Part shown: positions 1 to 7,644 of the stretch, piece by piece | Layout: every line of letters begins with the position of its first letter | Numbering within the stretch: position 1 is the first letter of the stretch | Source of the DNA: Lactococcus garvieae subsp. garvieae | GTDB taxonomy: Bacteria > Bacillota > Bacilli > Lactobacillales > Streptococcaceae | Assembly: GCF_029024465.1 (NCBI RefSeq) | Contig: NZ_CP118950.1 | Span: 868,001-932,000 of the forward strand | DNA: 64,000 bases | Direction of reading: 5' to 3' | Notes under the pieces: generated by a model | The model's database searches: none | Told to the model about the DNA's origin: nothing | What the model saw: the letters and a program-made list of their open reading frames with translations, nothing else | Position numbers and translations under genes: made by a program

Positions 1-1089
1 GGCGGCATCATCGGGATGACCTTGGCCAATTACTTAGATACAGAAAAATTTGACATTACAATTTTTGATTCTGGCAAACATCAGGCAACAGGTGCCAGTG
101 CAGGGATTATTTCTCCTTGGCTGTCCAAACGAAGAAACAAACAATGGTATGCTTTAGCTAGGGACGGTGCTGCTTTTTTTGAGGAGCTGGTTAAAGATTT
201 TAGCTTGGACGAAAACATTTATGAAAAGTGTGGCACGCTCTTTGTCAGAAGTCCACAAGCACTGCAAGAACTTGAACAGCTTGCTTTAGAGCGACGTGCA
301 GAGGCACCTGAGATTGGAGAGATACGCCAGCTTACTGCAGAAGAAACGACAGAAATGTTGCCCTTACTGAAACCTGTCGAGAGTTTGTACATCTCTGGTG
401 GCGCACGGCTTGATGGAAAAGCTTACTTACAACACCTTCGAGAACGCGCCCAAACACGTGGGGTGCATGTAATAAGTGAAGAGGCCCAAGTCAAGAAGAA
501 GAAGGCAAAATGGTGGGTGACTTCAGCGCAAGCAAGAGTGGAAGTAGACGAACTCGTTTTGACTCCCGGGCCTGCACTGAAAACTTTATTGGATCAACTG
601 GGTTATACAGCCAATGTTTCTCCTCAGAAAGGGCAACTTTTGTCTTTTGAAACCAAATTTGAGACGGAAAAATGGCCGGTGGCTTTCTTAGAAGGTGAAG
701 CTGACCTGATTCCCTTTCAAAATGGCCGTCTCCTCTTGGGGGCGACGCATGAAAATGAAGCAGCGTGGGACTTAGAGCCGACACAAGAAGCTTTCGACCA
801 ACTGACTAAGGGCGTACAAAGCTTCTTAAAAGAGGATTATTTTTCAGGCACAGCTTATAGCTACCGTGTCGGGACACGCGCATATACCTCTGATTTTGCG
901 CCCTTCTTTGGCCCTATAGAGCAAGAGGAAGGCTTGAGTGTTGCCAGTGGTTTAGGTTCATCAGGCCTAACTACAGGTCCTTACATTGCCCATCTTCTGG
1001 CTCAACATTTAAATACAGATAATCCAGTATGGGAGATGAGCCGTTACACAAAAGAAATGAATCTCTATATCAATAAAAAAGAAGAATGA
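1..1089 (+). CDS. FAD-dependent oxidoreductase, DadA/D-amino-acid oxidase family (5' end outside window)
   Basis: The frame is open from the first base, so the start codon lies upstream of the window; 362 residues are visible. The first visible residues, GGIIGMTLANYL, are the end of the N-terminal dinucleotide-binding loop (GxGxxG) that holds the FAD ADP moiety. The C-terminal SGLGSSGLTTGP stretch is the second FAD-contacting glycine motif of the DAO fold. The family oxidises amines or amino acids to imino acids; the substrate cannot be told from sequence. The length fits a nearly complete 365-375 residue enzyme, missing only a few residues. The next gene, rnr, has its own promoter, so this is probably the last gene of an upstream unit. 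Confidence 0.8.
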   Translation, partial: GGIIGMTLANYLDTEKFDITIFDSGKHQATGASAGIISPWLSKRRNKQWYALARDGAAFFEELVKDFSLDENIYEKCGTLFVRSPQALQELEQLALERRAEAPEIGEIRQLTAEETTEMLPLLKPVESLYISGGARLDGKAYLQHLRERAQTRGVHVISEEAQVKKKKAKWWVTSAQARVEVDELVLTPGPALKTLLDQLGYTANVSPQKGQLLSFETKFETEKWPVAFLEGEADLIPFQNGRLLLGATHENEAAWDLEPTQEAFDQLTKGVQSFLKEDYFSGTAYSYRVGTRAYTSDFAPFFGPIEQEEGLSVASGLGSSGLTTGPYIAHLLAQHLNTDNPVWEMSRYTKEMNLYINKKEE

Positions 1090-1133
1090 GCATAAAAAAC
1101 ATTTCAAAACAAAAGACGTCTTGTAGGGTGTGT

Positions 1134-1139
1134 TATAAT
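1134..1139 (+). promoter_or_regulatory. extended -10 promoter of rnr
   Basis: TATAAT preceded by TGT forms an extended -10 element. No good -35 is present at 16-18 bp. It lies 34 bp before the rnr start. Confidence 0.55.
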
Positions 1140-1173
1140 AGAAAAGATAGATTTAAAAAACAGAAAGATAATA

Positions 1174-3174
1174 ATGGCAAAAATATCAGATTTAATTATT
1201 AATACACCAGAAAAAAACGAAGTTGAAGGCGTTTTTCATAAGCATCCGAAGGGATTTGGCTTTGTGAACCCACTCGATGCGATAGACAAGAGCAATGACA
1301 TCTTCATCTCACCAAAATTTACCAAATCAGCAATGGATGGAGATACGGTTCTTGTTCGTGTGCTGCATCAAAAAAATGCCAAACGTGGTGCAGATGGACA
1401 AATCATCAAAATCACAAAACGTTCAGTGACGGAAACTGTAGGGAGCTATCAAAGCTTATCCAGTCGTCAAAGCAAACTTACAGGCTATAAAGGCACGATT
1501 CAACTCTACAATGATAAAATCACAGATCCTTTGTACATCAAGCAACCTCTGCCGGAAGTACAAGAAGGTGATGTTGTCAGCGTCAAAGTAACGCAACATC
1601 CTGATGAAAATAAAGCATTTGAAGGACAAATGTTAGAAATTATCGGACACAAGGATGATGTGGGTATCGACATTTTGGAAGTGCTTTGCGCTATGAAAAT
1701 TCCACAAGAATTTACAGCAGAAACAATGGCTCAAACCGAAGCAATACCAGAAGAATTGACGGAAGAGGACTTTGCGGGGCGTGACGACTACCGCTCAGAA
1801 ATCACTTATACGATTGATGGCGAAGATTCGAAAGACTTGGATGATGCCATTCATGTGAAGAAGTTAGAAAACGGGAATTATGAACTGGGTGTTCATATCG
1901 CTGACGTTTCTCACTATGTCACTGACGGGTCACCTTTGGATGACGAGGCTTTTGCACGTGCTACCTCTGTCTACGTTACAGACCGTGTCGTCCCAATGTT
2001 ACCCGTGAAGCTGTCCAATAATCTCTGTTCGCTAAACGAAGCGCAAGAACGTTTGACAATGTCCTGTGTGATGGAAATCAATAATGCCGGTAAAATTATC
2101 AATTACAAGATTGGTCCGTCCGTGATTAAGACAACTTACCGTATGACTTATTCAACAGTAAACAAAATGCTCAATAAAGGGCAAGAAGGACATCGTGAAA
2201 GTTTAGAGCAATTCCCTAAAATTGTTGATTCTGTCGCTATTGCTGGGGAGCTTCACGCGCTGCTTGAAGAAATGCGTCATCAACGTGGCATGATCGAATT
2301 TGACGAAAGTGAAGCAAAAGTTATTTTGGATGAAAAAGGTCATGCGATTGATGTTGTGAAACGTGAACGTGGTACAGCAGAACGTATGATTGAATCCTTC
2401 ATGTTGGCAGCCAACGAAACTGTTGCCCTTGATTTCCAAAAGAAAAAATTGCCTTCACTTTATCGTGTGCATGACAAACCGAAAGAAAAAGCATTTGCCA
2501 AATTAATGGAAAAAGCTGCTGAAGCGGGCTTTAGCTTGAGTTCAAATTCTCACGAAGCTGTAAATTACTTTGCGGAAGAGATTAAAGGAACAGCTTTTGA
2601 AAAAACGCTGACGTATCAATTGCGCCACACGATGTCGACAGCTCTTTATTCAGAAAAAAATACGCAGCATTATGGATTAGCTGCGACAGACTACACACAC
2701 TTTACCAGTCCGATTCGTCGTTATCCTGACTTGATTGTGCACCGTTTACTTCATCTTTATCCCAAAGATCACTCAAACCGTACAAAAGAAGAATGGAAAG
2801 AACGTTTACCTGAAATCGCTAAACAATCTTCTGACATGGAACATCGTGCAGTTGTGACGGAACGCATCGTGGATGCCATGAAAAAAGCGGAATACATGCA
2901 AGACCATATCGGTGAAGTTTATACAGCTACCGTAACCGGTGTTCAAAAATTTGGCCTTTTCATGGAGCTCGAAAATACTGTTCAAGGTTTGATTCGTACG
3001 GTTAATCTTCATACAGGTGTTGAAGAAGCTATCGAATTCGATGAAGAAGAAGATATTTTCAAAGGAAAAAAATCAGAAAAAACTTACCGCATGGGTGATG
3101 TCCTAAAAATTCGTGTCATTTCTGCTAATAAACGTAAGGGAACCGTTGATTTTGAAGAAATTATCGAAGAATAA
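1174..3174 (+). CDS. rnr: ribonuclease R
   Basis: The product is a 666-residue processive 3'-5' exoribonuclease of the RNB/RNase II family, which degrades structured RNA and takes part in RNA quality control in the cytoplasm. Two N-terminal cold-shock-like domains occupy about residues 15-150 (first one with HPKGFGFVNP). The RNB catalytic domain follows from about 205, with the metal-binding aspartate cluster DSKDLDDAIHV near residue 222. An S1 RNA-binding domain (VTGVQKFGLFMELE) lies near 580-660. The lysine-rich C-terminal tail seen in some RNase R proteins is short here. The ribosome site is weak (AGAAAG). The gene appears monocistronic between its promoter and a bidirectional terminator shared with nadD. 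Confidence 0.95.
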   Translation: MAKISDLIINTPEKNEVEGVFHKHPKGFGFVNPLDAIDKSNDIFISPKFTKSAMDGDTVLVRVLHQKNAKRGADGQIIKITKRSVTETVGSYQSLSSRQSKLTGYKGTIQLYNDKITDPLYIKQPLPEVQEGDVVSVKVTQHPDENKAFEGQMLEIIGHKDDVGIDILEVLCAMKIPQEFTAETMAQTEAIPEELTEEDFAGRDDYRSEITYTIDGEDSKDLDDAIHVKKLENGNYELGVHIADVSHYVTDGSPLDDEAFARATSVYVTDRVVPMLPVKLSNNLCSLNEAQERLTMSCVMEINNAGKIINYKIGPSVIKTTYRMTYSTVNKMLNKGQEGHRESLEQFPKIVDSVAIAGELHALLEEMRHQRGMIEFDESEAKVILDEKGHAIDVVKRERGTAERMIESFMLAANETVALDFQKKKLPSLYRVHDKPKEKAFAKLMEKAAEAGFSLSSNSHEAVNYFAEEIKGTAFEKTLTYQLRHTMSTALYSEKNTQHYGLAATDYTHFTSPIRRYPDLIVHRLLHLYPKDHSNRTKEEWKERLPEIAKQSSDMEHRAVVTERIVDAMKKAEYMQDHIGEVYTATVTGVQKFGLFMELENTVQGLIRTVNLHTGVEEAIEFDEEEDIFKGKKSEKTYRMGDVLKIRVISANKRKGTVDFEEIIEE

Positions 3175-3179
3175 TAAAA

Positions 3180-3216
3180 AAAGTTCTATCCTTCAAGATA
3201 GAGCTTATTTTTTTTA
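3180..3216. terminator. bidirectional terminator between rnr and nadD
   Basis: AGTTCTATC and GATAGAGCT form a 9-bp stem with a 6-nt loop, followed by a T run on the plus strand and a T run on the minus strand. It overlaps the last codons of nadD. Confidence 0.8.
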
Positions 3217-3773
3217 ATATAATCAATAACAGGTCGAGGCATGAGGTAAGCAGGTTCGATTCCGTCTTTAAACATCTGACGTAAAGAAGTACTGGAGGCA
3301 AAAGAAAGGGGCAGGTCTACCCATTGGACCGGGTAGGGACTTTCAATAGCCGTGGTTGAACGTTGAACAGCAACAAACTGAACCAAGTCTAGTAAAGCTT
3401 CAATCTTGTACCATTTTGGAAGATATTCCACCATATCACTTCCAATGATAAAATAAAAATCAGTATCCGGATAAGCTTGGGTGAGGTGCTTCATCGTGTC
3501 ATAGGTATAAGATTTCCCACCGCGTGCAACTTCTCCCAACTCCAGTGATAAGCGTGGACTATCTGCAATCGCCAGCTCTAGCATTTTCACACGATGCTCA
3601 GCTGATATTGTTTTTTTCTCGTCAACATGTGGAGGAAGAGCTTCCGGCATGAGCCATACCTTATCTAATTCAAGGCGTTGCGCGACCTGATCTGCCATCA
3701 TCAGATGGGTGAAGTGGACCGGGTTAAAGTTACCGCCGAGAATTCCGATTTTATTTCTTTTTACTTGTTCCAT
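3186..3773 (-). CDS. nadD: nicotinate-nucleotide adenylyltransferase
   Basis: The product (195 residues) transfers AMP from ATP to nicotinate mononucleotide, giving deaminated NAD, the penultimate step of NAD synthesis. The nucleotidyltransferase signature GGNFNPVHFTH near residue 13 contains the (H/T)xGH-type nucleotide-binding histidines, and the YFIIGSDMVEYLPKW segment is the conserved substrate-binding region of the NadD family. It is convergent with rnr and divergent from pncB. An AGGAG site lies 13 nt before the ATG, a rather long spacing. The usual neighbour yqeK is not next to it. Confidence 0.93.
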   Translation of the reverse strand: MEQVKRNKIGILGGNFNPVHFTHLMMADQVAQRLELDKVWLMPEALPPHVDEKKTISAEHRVKMLELAIADSPRLSLELGEVARGGKSYTYDTMKHLTQAYPDTDFYFIIGSDMVEYLPKWYKIEALLDLVQFVAVQRSTTAIESPYPVQWVDLPLSFASSTSLRQMFKDGIEPAYLMPRPVIDYIKKNKLYLEG

Positions 3774-3965
3774 CAGTGGGTATACAGCTCCTTTTTAATT
3801 CTTTTCATATTATACCAGAAAAGCCCATTTTCATCAGGTATATGAGCATTTTCAAATAAGAAAATAATAATTTATTGAATTTAAACTCATGAAGAATTTA
3901 AGAAGGATTGAGACAACTTCAACATGAAGATAAAAATGTCCCTGAATATTTATAAATACAGGTGA

Positions 3966-4000
3966 TGACAATACAATTTACTGTCAAATTTTGTTAAAAT
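3966..4000 (+). promoter_or_regulatory. pncB promoter with inverted repeat
   Basis: TAAAAT at 3995-4000 preceded by TGT is an extended -10. Just upstream, TGACA (3966-3970) and TGTCA (3982-3986) form an inverted repeat with an 11-bp spacer across the -35 region, a plausible repressor site. A NAD-responsive repressor such as NiaR would fit the gene, but this is inference. Confidence 0.4.
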
Positions 4001-4040
4001 AGAGTAAGAATATAATTTGTCCCTCATAAAAGGAGTCACC

Positions 4041-5504
4041 ATGTCACTATATCCAGACGATAGTTTAACTTTACATACAGATCTTTACCAAATAAATATG
4101 ATGCAAACCTATTGGGAGCTTGGACGTCATAATCGCAATTCTGTTTTTGAAGTCTTTTTCCGTTCAATGCCTTTTGAAAACGGCTATGCTATTTTTGCCG
4201 GTCTGGAACGCATGGTGAATTACTTAAACAATCTAAGATTTACCGAAACAGATATTTCTTATCTCCGTGAATTAGATTATCCTGAGGATTTTTTGGACTA
4301 CTTGGCCCAGCTTCGCTTTACAGGTACAGTCCGTTCTGTCCAAGAAGGAGAACTCGTTTTTGCCAATGAACCTTTGGTTCAGATAGAAGGACCATTGGCT
4401 GAATGTCAGCTTATCGAAACGGCTGTCCTCAATATTATTAATTTCCAAACACTGATTGCAACCAAGGCTTCACGCATCAAGTCTGTGATTGGTGATGATC
4501 CTTTGCTTGAGTTTGGTACACGTCGTGCCCAAGAAGTGGACGCTGCTATTTGGGGGACGCGTGCGGCCTATATCGGTGGTGCAGATGCCACAAGTAATGT
4601 ACGTGCGGCTAAGATTTTTGGGATTAAACCAAGTGGAACACATGCTCATGCTCTAGTTCAGAGCTATGGCAACGATTATGAAGCCTTTAAAGCCTACGCG
4701 CAGACACACAAAGATTGTGTCTTCCTTGTGGATACTTATGATACTTTGAACATTGGTGTTCCGGCAGCTATTCGTGTGGCACGTGAATTTGGCGACAAAA
4801 TCAATTTCCAAGGGGTCCGTATTGACTCTGGAGATATGGCATATATCTCGAAAAAAGTACGTCAGCAGCTGGATGAAGCTGGCTTTACCGATGCCAAAAT
4901 CTATGCTTCAAATGATTTGGACGAGTCAACAATTTTGAACTTGAAAATGCAGAGAGCAAAGATTGATGTTTGGGGTGTAGGGACCAAGCTCATCACGGCT
5001 TATGATCAGCCTGCACTTGGTGCTGTCTACAAACTCGTCTCTATGGAAGACGATCAGGGTGAAATGCAAGATACCATCAAACTGTCCAGCAATGCAGAGA
5101 AAGTTTCCACGCCTGGCAAAAAACAAATCTGGCGTATCACAAGAGAAAGTGATGGTAAATCTGAGGGAGATTATATTACTTTTGACGGTGAGAGACCAGA
5201 CCAGAGTGAGGAAATCTACATGTTCCATCCCGTGCACACCTTTATCAATAAAAATGTACGCGACTTTGCTGCTAAACCCTTACTTAAAGAAATTTTTGTC
5301 AAAGGCCAGCAAGTTTACCCTTTGCCTACCTTAGAAGAAATCAAAACTTTTGCTGAAGCCAACTTGACCGAACTTTGGGATGAATATAAGCGCAACCTCA
5401 ATCCCCAACCTTATCCCGTTGACTTATCACAAGAATTATGGAGCCATAAGATGCGTCTGATCAGTCAAGTACGCACCAAGGTTTCTGGAATGAAATTGGA
5501 TTGA
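4041..5504 (+). CDS. pncB: nicotinate phosphoribosyltransferase
   Basis: The product (487 residues) salvages nicotinate with PRPP and ATP to nicotinate mononucleotide, feeding NadD and then NadE. The N-terminal DLYQINMMQTYW and the FGTRRAQ segment are family hallmarks, and the VRIDSGDMAYISKK region is the phosphate-binding loop of the type II PRTase barrel. I chose ATG 4041 because AGGAG sits 5 nt upstream; an in-frame TTG at 4017 has no ribosome site. The length matches the Gram-positive PncB class. The acetyltransferase gene begins 4 nt after its stop, so these genes and nadE look like one transcript. Confidence 0.94.
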   Translation: MSLYPDDSLTLHTDLYQINMMQTYWELGRHNRNSVFEVFFRSMPFENGYAIFAGLERMVNYLNNLRFTETDISYLRELDYPEDFLDYLAQLRFTGTVRSVQEGELVFANEPLVQIEGPLAECQLIETAVLNIINFQTLIATKASRIKSVIGDDPLLEFGTRRAQEVDAAIWGTRAAYIGGADATSNVRAAKIFGIKPSGTHAHALVQSYGNDYEAFKAYAQTHKDCVFLVDTYDTLNIGVPAAIRVAREFGDKINFQGVRIDSGDMAYISKKVRQQLDEAGFTDAKIYASNDLDESTILNLKMQRAKIDVWGVGTKLITAYDQPALGAVYKLVSMEDDQGEMQDTIKLSSNAEKVSTPGKKQIWRITRESDGKSEGDYITFDGERPDQSEEIYMFHPVHTFINKNVRDFAAKPLLKEIFVKGQQVYPLPTLEEIKTFAEANLTELWDEYKRNLNPQPYPVDLSQELWSHKMRLISQVRTKVSGMKLD

Positions 5505-5508
5505 TACT

Positions 5509-5997
5509 ATGAGAATAAAAAATATTGAATTAGGACATGCTGAAGCATTTGGTCAGCTCCAAATGGAAATTTTTCAAGAAAATAATTTTATGCTGGTTGA
5601 ACCTGACGAACATAAAACCAAACTTCATGAATTAGCCAATCAGATTGCCTCAACGGACTTTTTGATGGGCGCCGACAATGATCAAGGCGAATTAGTCGCC
5701 TTCTTGGCTGCCTATCGTGGCACTTACCGTCGAAATAAACATTGTGCTAAAATTGTCATTGCTGTGCTTAAGGATTATCGTCGTCAAGGGATTGCGAGTC
5801 GGCTTTTTACAGCCCTAGAAGAATGGGCACGTAAAGAAGAGATTTCGCGTTTAGAGCTTACAGTAGCAATGAACAACAGCGCAGCTATTTCATGTTATAA
5901 AACAAACGGTTTTGTGATTGAAGGAGTACGTAGCCAATCTCTTAAAATCAATGATGAATACCTTGATGAATTTTATATGGCTAAAATTTTGGAGTGA
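5509..5997 (+). CDS. GNAT-family N-acetyltransferase
   Basis: This 162-residue protein has the GNAT fold: the acetyl-CoA pyrophosphate loop [10 protein letters not shown] (about residues 92-101) and the C-terminal [15 protein letters not shown] motif B. It would acetylate an amine on a small molecule or a protein N terminus; the substrate is unknown. It lies between pncB and nadE with a 4-nt gap before it and a small overlap after it, so it is part of the NAD salvage transcript. There is no evidence that it acts in NAD metabolism itself. Confidence 0.8.
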   Translation: MRIKNIELGHAEAFGQLQMEIFQENNFMLVEPDEHKTKLHELANQIASTDFLMGADNDQGELVAFLAAYRGTYRRNKHCAKIVIAVLKDYRRQGIASRLFTALEEWARKEEISRLELTVAMNNSAAISCYKTNGFVIEGVRSQSLKINDEYLDEFYMAKILE

Positions 5998-5999
5998 AT

Positions 6000-6824
6000 A
6001 TGTCTTTACAAGAAAAAATTATTAAAGAACTAGGTGTTAAACCAACGATTGATGCACAAGAAGAAATCCGTAAATCAGTGGACTTCCTCAAAGATTATTT
6101 AAAGAAATATCCTTTTATTAAAACCTATGTTTTAGGGATTTCAGGAGGGCAAGACTCGACCTTGGCTGGCCGTTTGGCACAGATTGCCATGGAAGAAATG
6201 CGTGCAGAAACGGGGAACGAAGCTTACACATTTGTAGCTATTCGTCTGCCTTATGGTACCCAAGCAGATGAAGACGATGCGCAAAGAGCTCTGGACTTTA
6301 TTAAACCAGATAAAAGTTTAGTTGTGAATATCAAAGAAGCTGTTGATGCTCAAGTTGCGGCTTTAGAAGCGACTGGTGTGGAGATTTCGGACTTTAACAA
6401 GGGAAATATCAAAGCCCGTCAACGCATGATTAGTCAATACGGGATTGCTGGTGGGATGCAAGGGGCTGTTTTGGGAACGGACCATGCAGCGGAAAATATC
6501 ACAGGCTTTTATACAAAATTTGGTGACGGTGGCGCAGATCTCTTGCCGCTCTTCCGCCTCAATAAACGCCAAGGTAAGATGTTACTCGCTGCTTTGGGCG
6601 CAGAACCTTCTCTTTATGAGAAAGTTCCGACAGCAGACTTGGAAGATGGTAAGCCCGGATTGGCAGATGAAGTTGCCTTGGGAGTGACTTACGAGGATAT
6701 TGACAACTATACAGAAGGACGCTCAATTAGCCCTGAAGCACAGGAAAAAATTGAAAATTGGTATCTTAAAACGGAACACAAGCGTCACTTACCCATTACC
6801 ATTTTTGATGATTTTTGGAAATAA
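6000..6824 (+). CDS. nadE: ammonia-dependent NAD synthetase
   Basis: The product (274 residues) amidates deamido-NAD to NAD with ATP and ammonia. The N-type ATP pyrophosphatase loop [14 protein letters not shown] lies near residues 46-59, and [12 protein letters not shown] is the conserved deamido-NAD contact region. The length equals the ammonia-dependent class (about 275) and there is no glutaminase domain. ATG 6000 is preferred over an in-frame GTG at 5994 because TGGAG lies 7 nt upstream. With nadD and pncB, the window encodes a full route from nicotinate to NAD. Confidence 0.95.
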   Translation: MSLQEKIIKELGVKPTIDAQEEIRKSVDFLKDYLKKYPFIKTYVLGISGGQDSTLAGRLAQIAMEEMRAETGNEAYTFVAIRLPYGTQADEDDAQRALDFIKPDKSLVVNIKEAVDAQVAALEATGVEISDFNKGNIKARQRMISQYGIAGGMQGAVLGTDHAAENITGFYTKFGDGGADLLPLFRLNKRQGKMLLAALGAEPSLYEKVPTADLEDGKPGLADEVALGVTYEDIDNYTEGRSISPEAQEKIENWYLKTEHKRHLPITIFDDFWK

Positions 6825-6829
6825 TAATA

Positions 6830-6865
6830 GAAGAAGACGTGAGCTTTTAGGCTGGCGTTTTTTTA
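6830..6865 (+). terminator. probable terminator after nadE
   Basis: An imperfect stem (ACG..AGC paired with GCT..CGT, six-base loop) is followed by seven T residues. It separates the NAD operon from the ABC transporter genes. Confidence 0.5.
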
Positions 6866-6900
6866 TACTTAAATCAATAAAATGAGGGTTGAGAGTATGG

Positions 6901-6932
6901 TATAATAGAGTAATATAAACGCTTACAGGAGG
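6901..6932 (+). promoter_or_regulatory. ABC transporter promoter, cre-like site and ribosome site
   Basis: TATAAT (6901-6906) preceded by TGG is an extended -10. TATAAACGCTTACA (6914-6927) matches the catabolite-responsive element consensus TGWAANCGNTNWCA at all but the second position and sits around the start of transcription, a position that would block initiation. AGGAGG follows at 6927-6932. Confidence 0.5.
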
Positions 6933-6938
6933 AATTTT

Positions 6939-7640
6939 ATGTCCTATATTGAAATAAAAGATGAATCAAAAATCTATCAATCTGGTGGAGAAAAAATCTA
7001 TGCGAATGATCACGTAAACTTTGCGATTGAAAAAGGGGAACTTGCGGTTATCCTAGGAACTTCAGGCGCGGGTAAATCCACGATTTTAAATATTTTAGGC
7101 GGCATGGACTCTAGTGATGAAGGGCAAGTGATAATTGATGGTGTAAATATTGCGGAGCTATCCGCGAAAGAACTGATTACTTACCGCAGACGTGATGTTG
7201 GTTTTGTTTTTCAATTTTATAACTTGATTAACAATTTAACGACCAAGGAAAATGTTGAACTGGCTTCAGAGATTGTTGAAAATGCGCTTGATCCTGTAGA
7301 AGTTCTTCAAAATGTCGGCTTGGGTCATCGCTTGGACAATTTTCCCTCACAACTTTCGGGAGGAGAACAACAACGTGTGGCTATTGCACGTGCTATTGCT
7401 AAGAATCCCAAAATCCTTCTTTGTGATGAACCAACCGGTGCATTAGACTATCAAACAGGAAAGCACGTACTGAAAATACTGCAAGACATGTCGCGCGTAC
7501 ACGGCGCAACAGTGATTATTGTGACTCATAATGCCGCCATTAGTCAAATCGCGGATCGAATCATTCATGTCCATGATGGCCGTGTCAAGGAAATTACGGT
7601 CAACGACAGTCCGGCAGATATCGAAACGATTGAGTGGTGA
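6939..7640 (+). CDS. ABC transporter ATP-binding protein (LolD/MacB type)
   Basis: The 233-residue ATPase has the Walker [10 protein letters not shown] (about residue 41), Q-loop, signature LSGGEQQR, Walker [12 protein letters not shown] and the switch histidine in IVTHN. Its closest general type is the ATPase that pairs with FtsX-like permeases (MacB, LolD, peptide-resistance exporters), and the next gene is such a permease. The two genes are 4 nt apart. The substrate is not evident. No two-component system sits nearby of the kind that often accompanies bacitracin-type exporters. Confidence 0.9.
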   Translation: MSYIEIKDESKIYQSGGEKIYANDHVNFAIEKGELAVILGTSGAGKSTILNILGGMDSSDEGQVIIDGVNIAELSAKELITYRRRDVGFVFQFYNLINNLTTKENVELASEIVENALDPVEVLQNVGLGHRLDNFPSQLSGGEQQRVAIARAIAKNPKILLCDEPTGALDYQTGKHVLKILQDMSRVHGATVIIVTHNAAISQIADRIIHVHDGRVKEITVNDSPADIETIEW

Positions 7641-7644
7641 TTCT

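Noticed and set aside
7531-7644. Longer N terminus for the FtsX permease, overlapping the ATPase gene
   Set aside because: ATG 7645 gives the normal start with a basic N terminus before the first helix.
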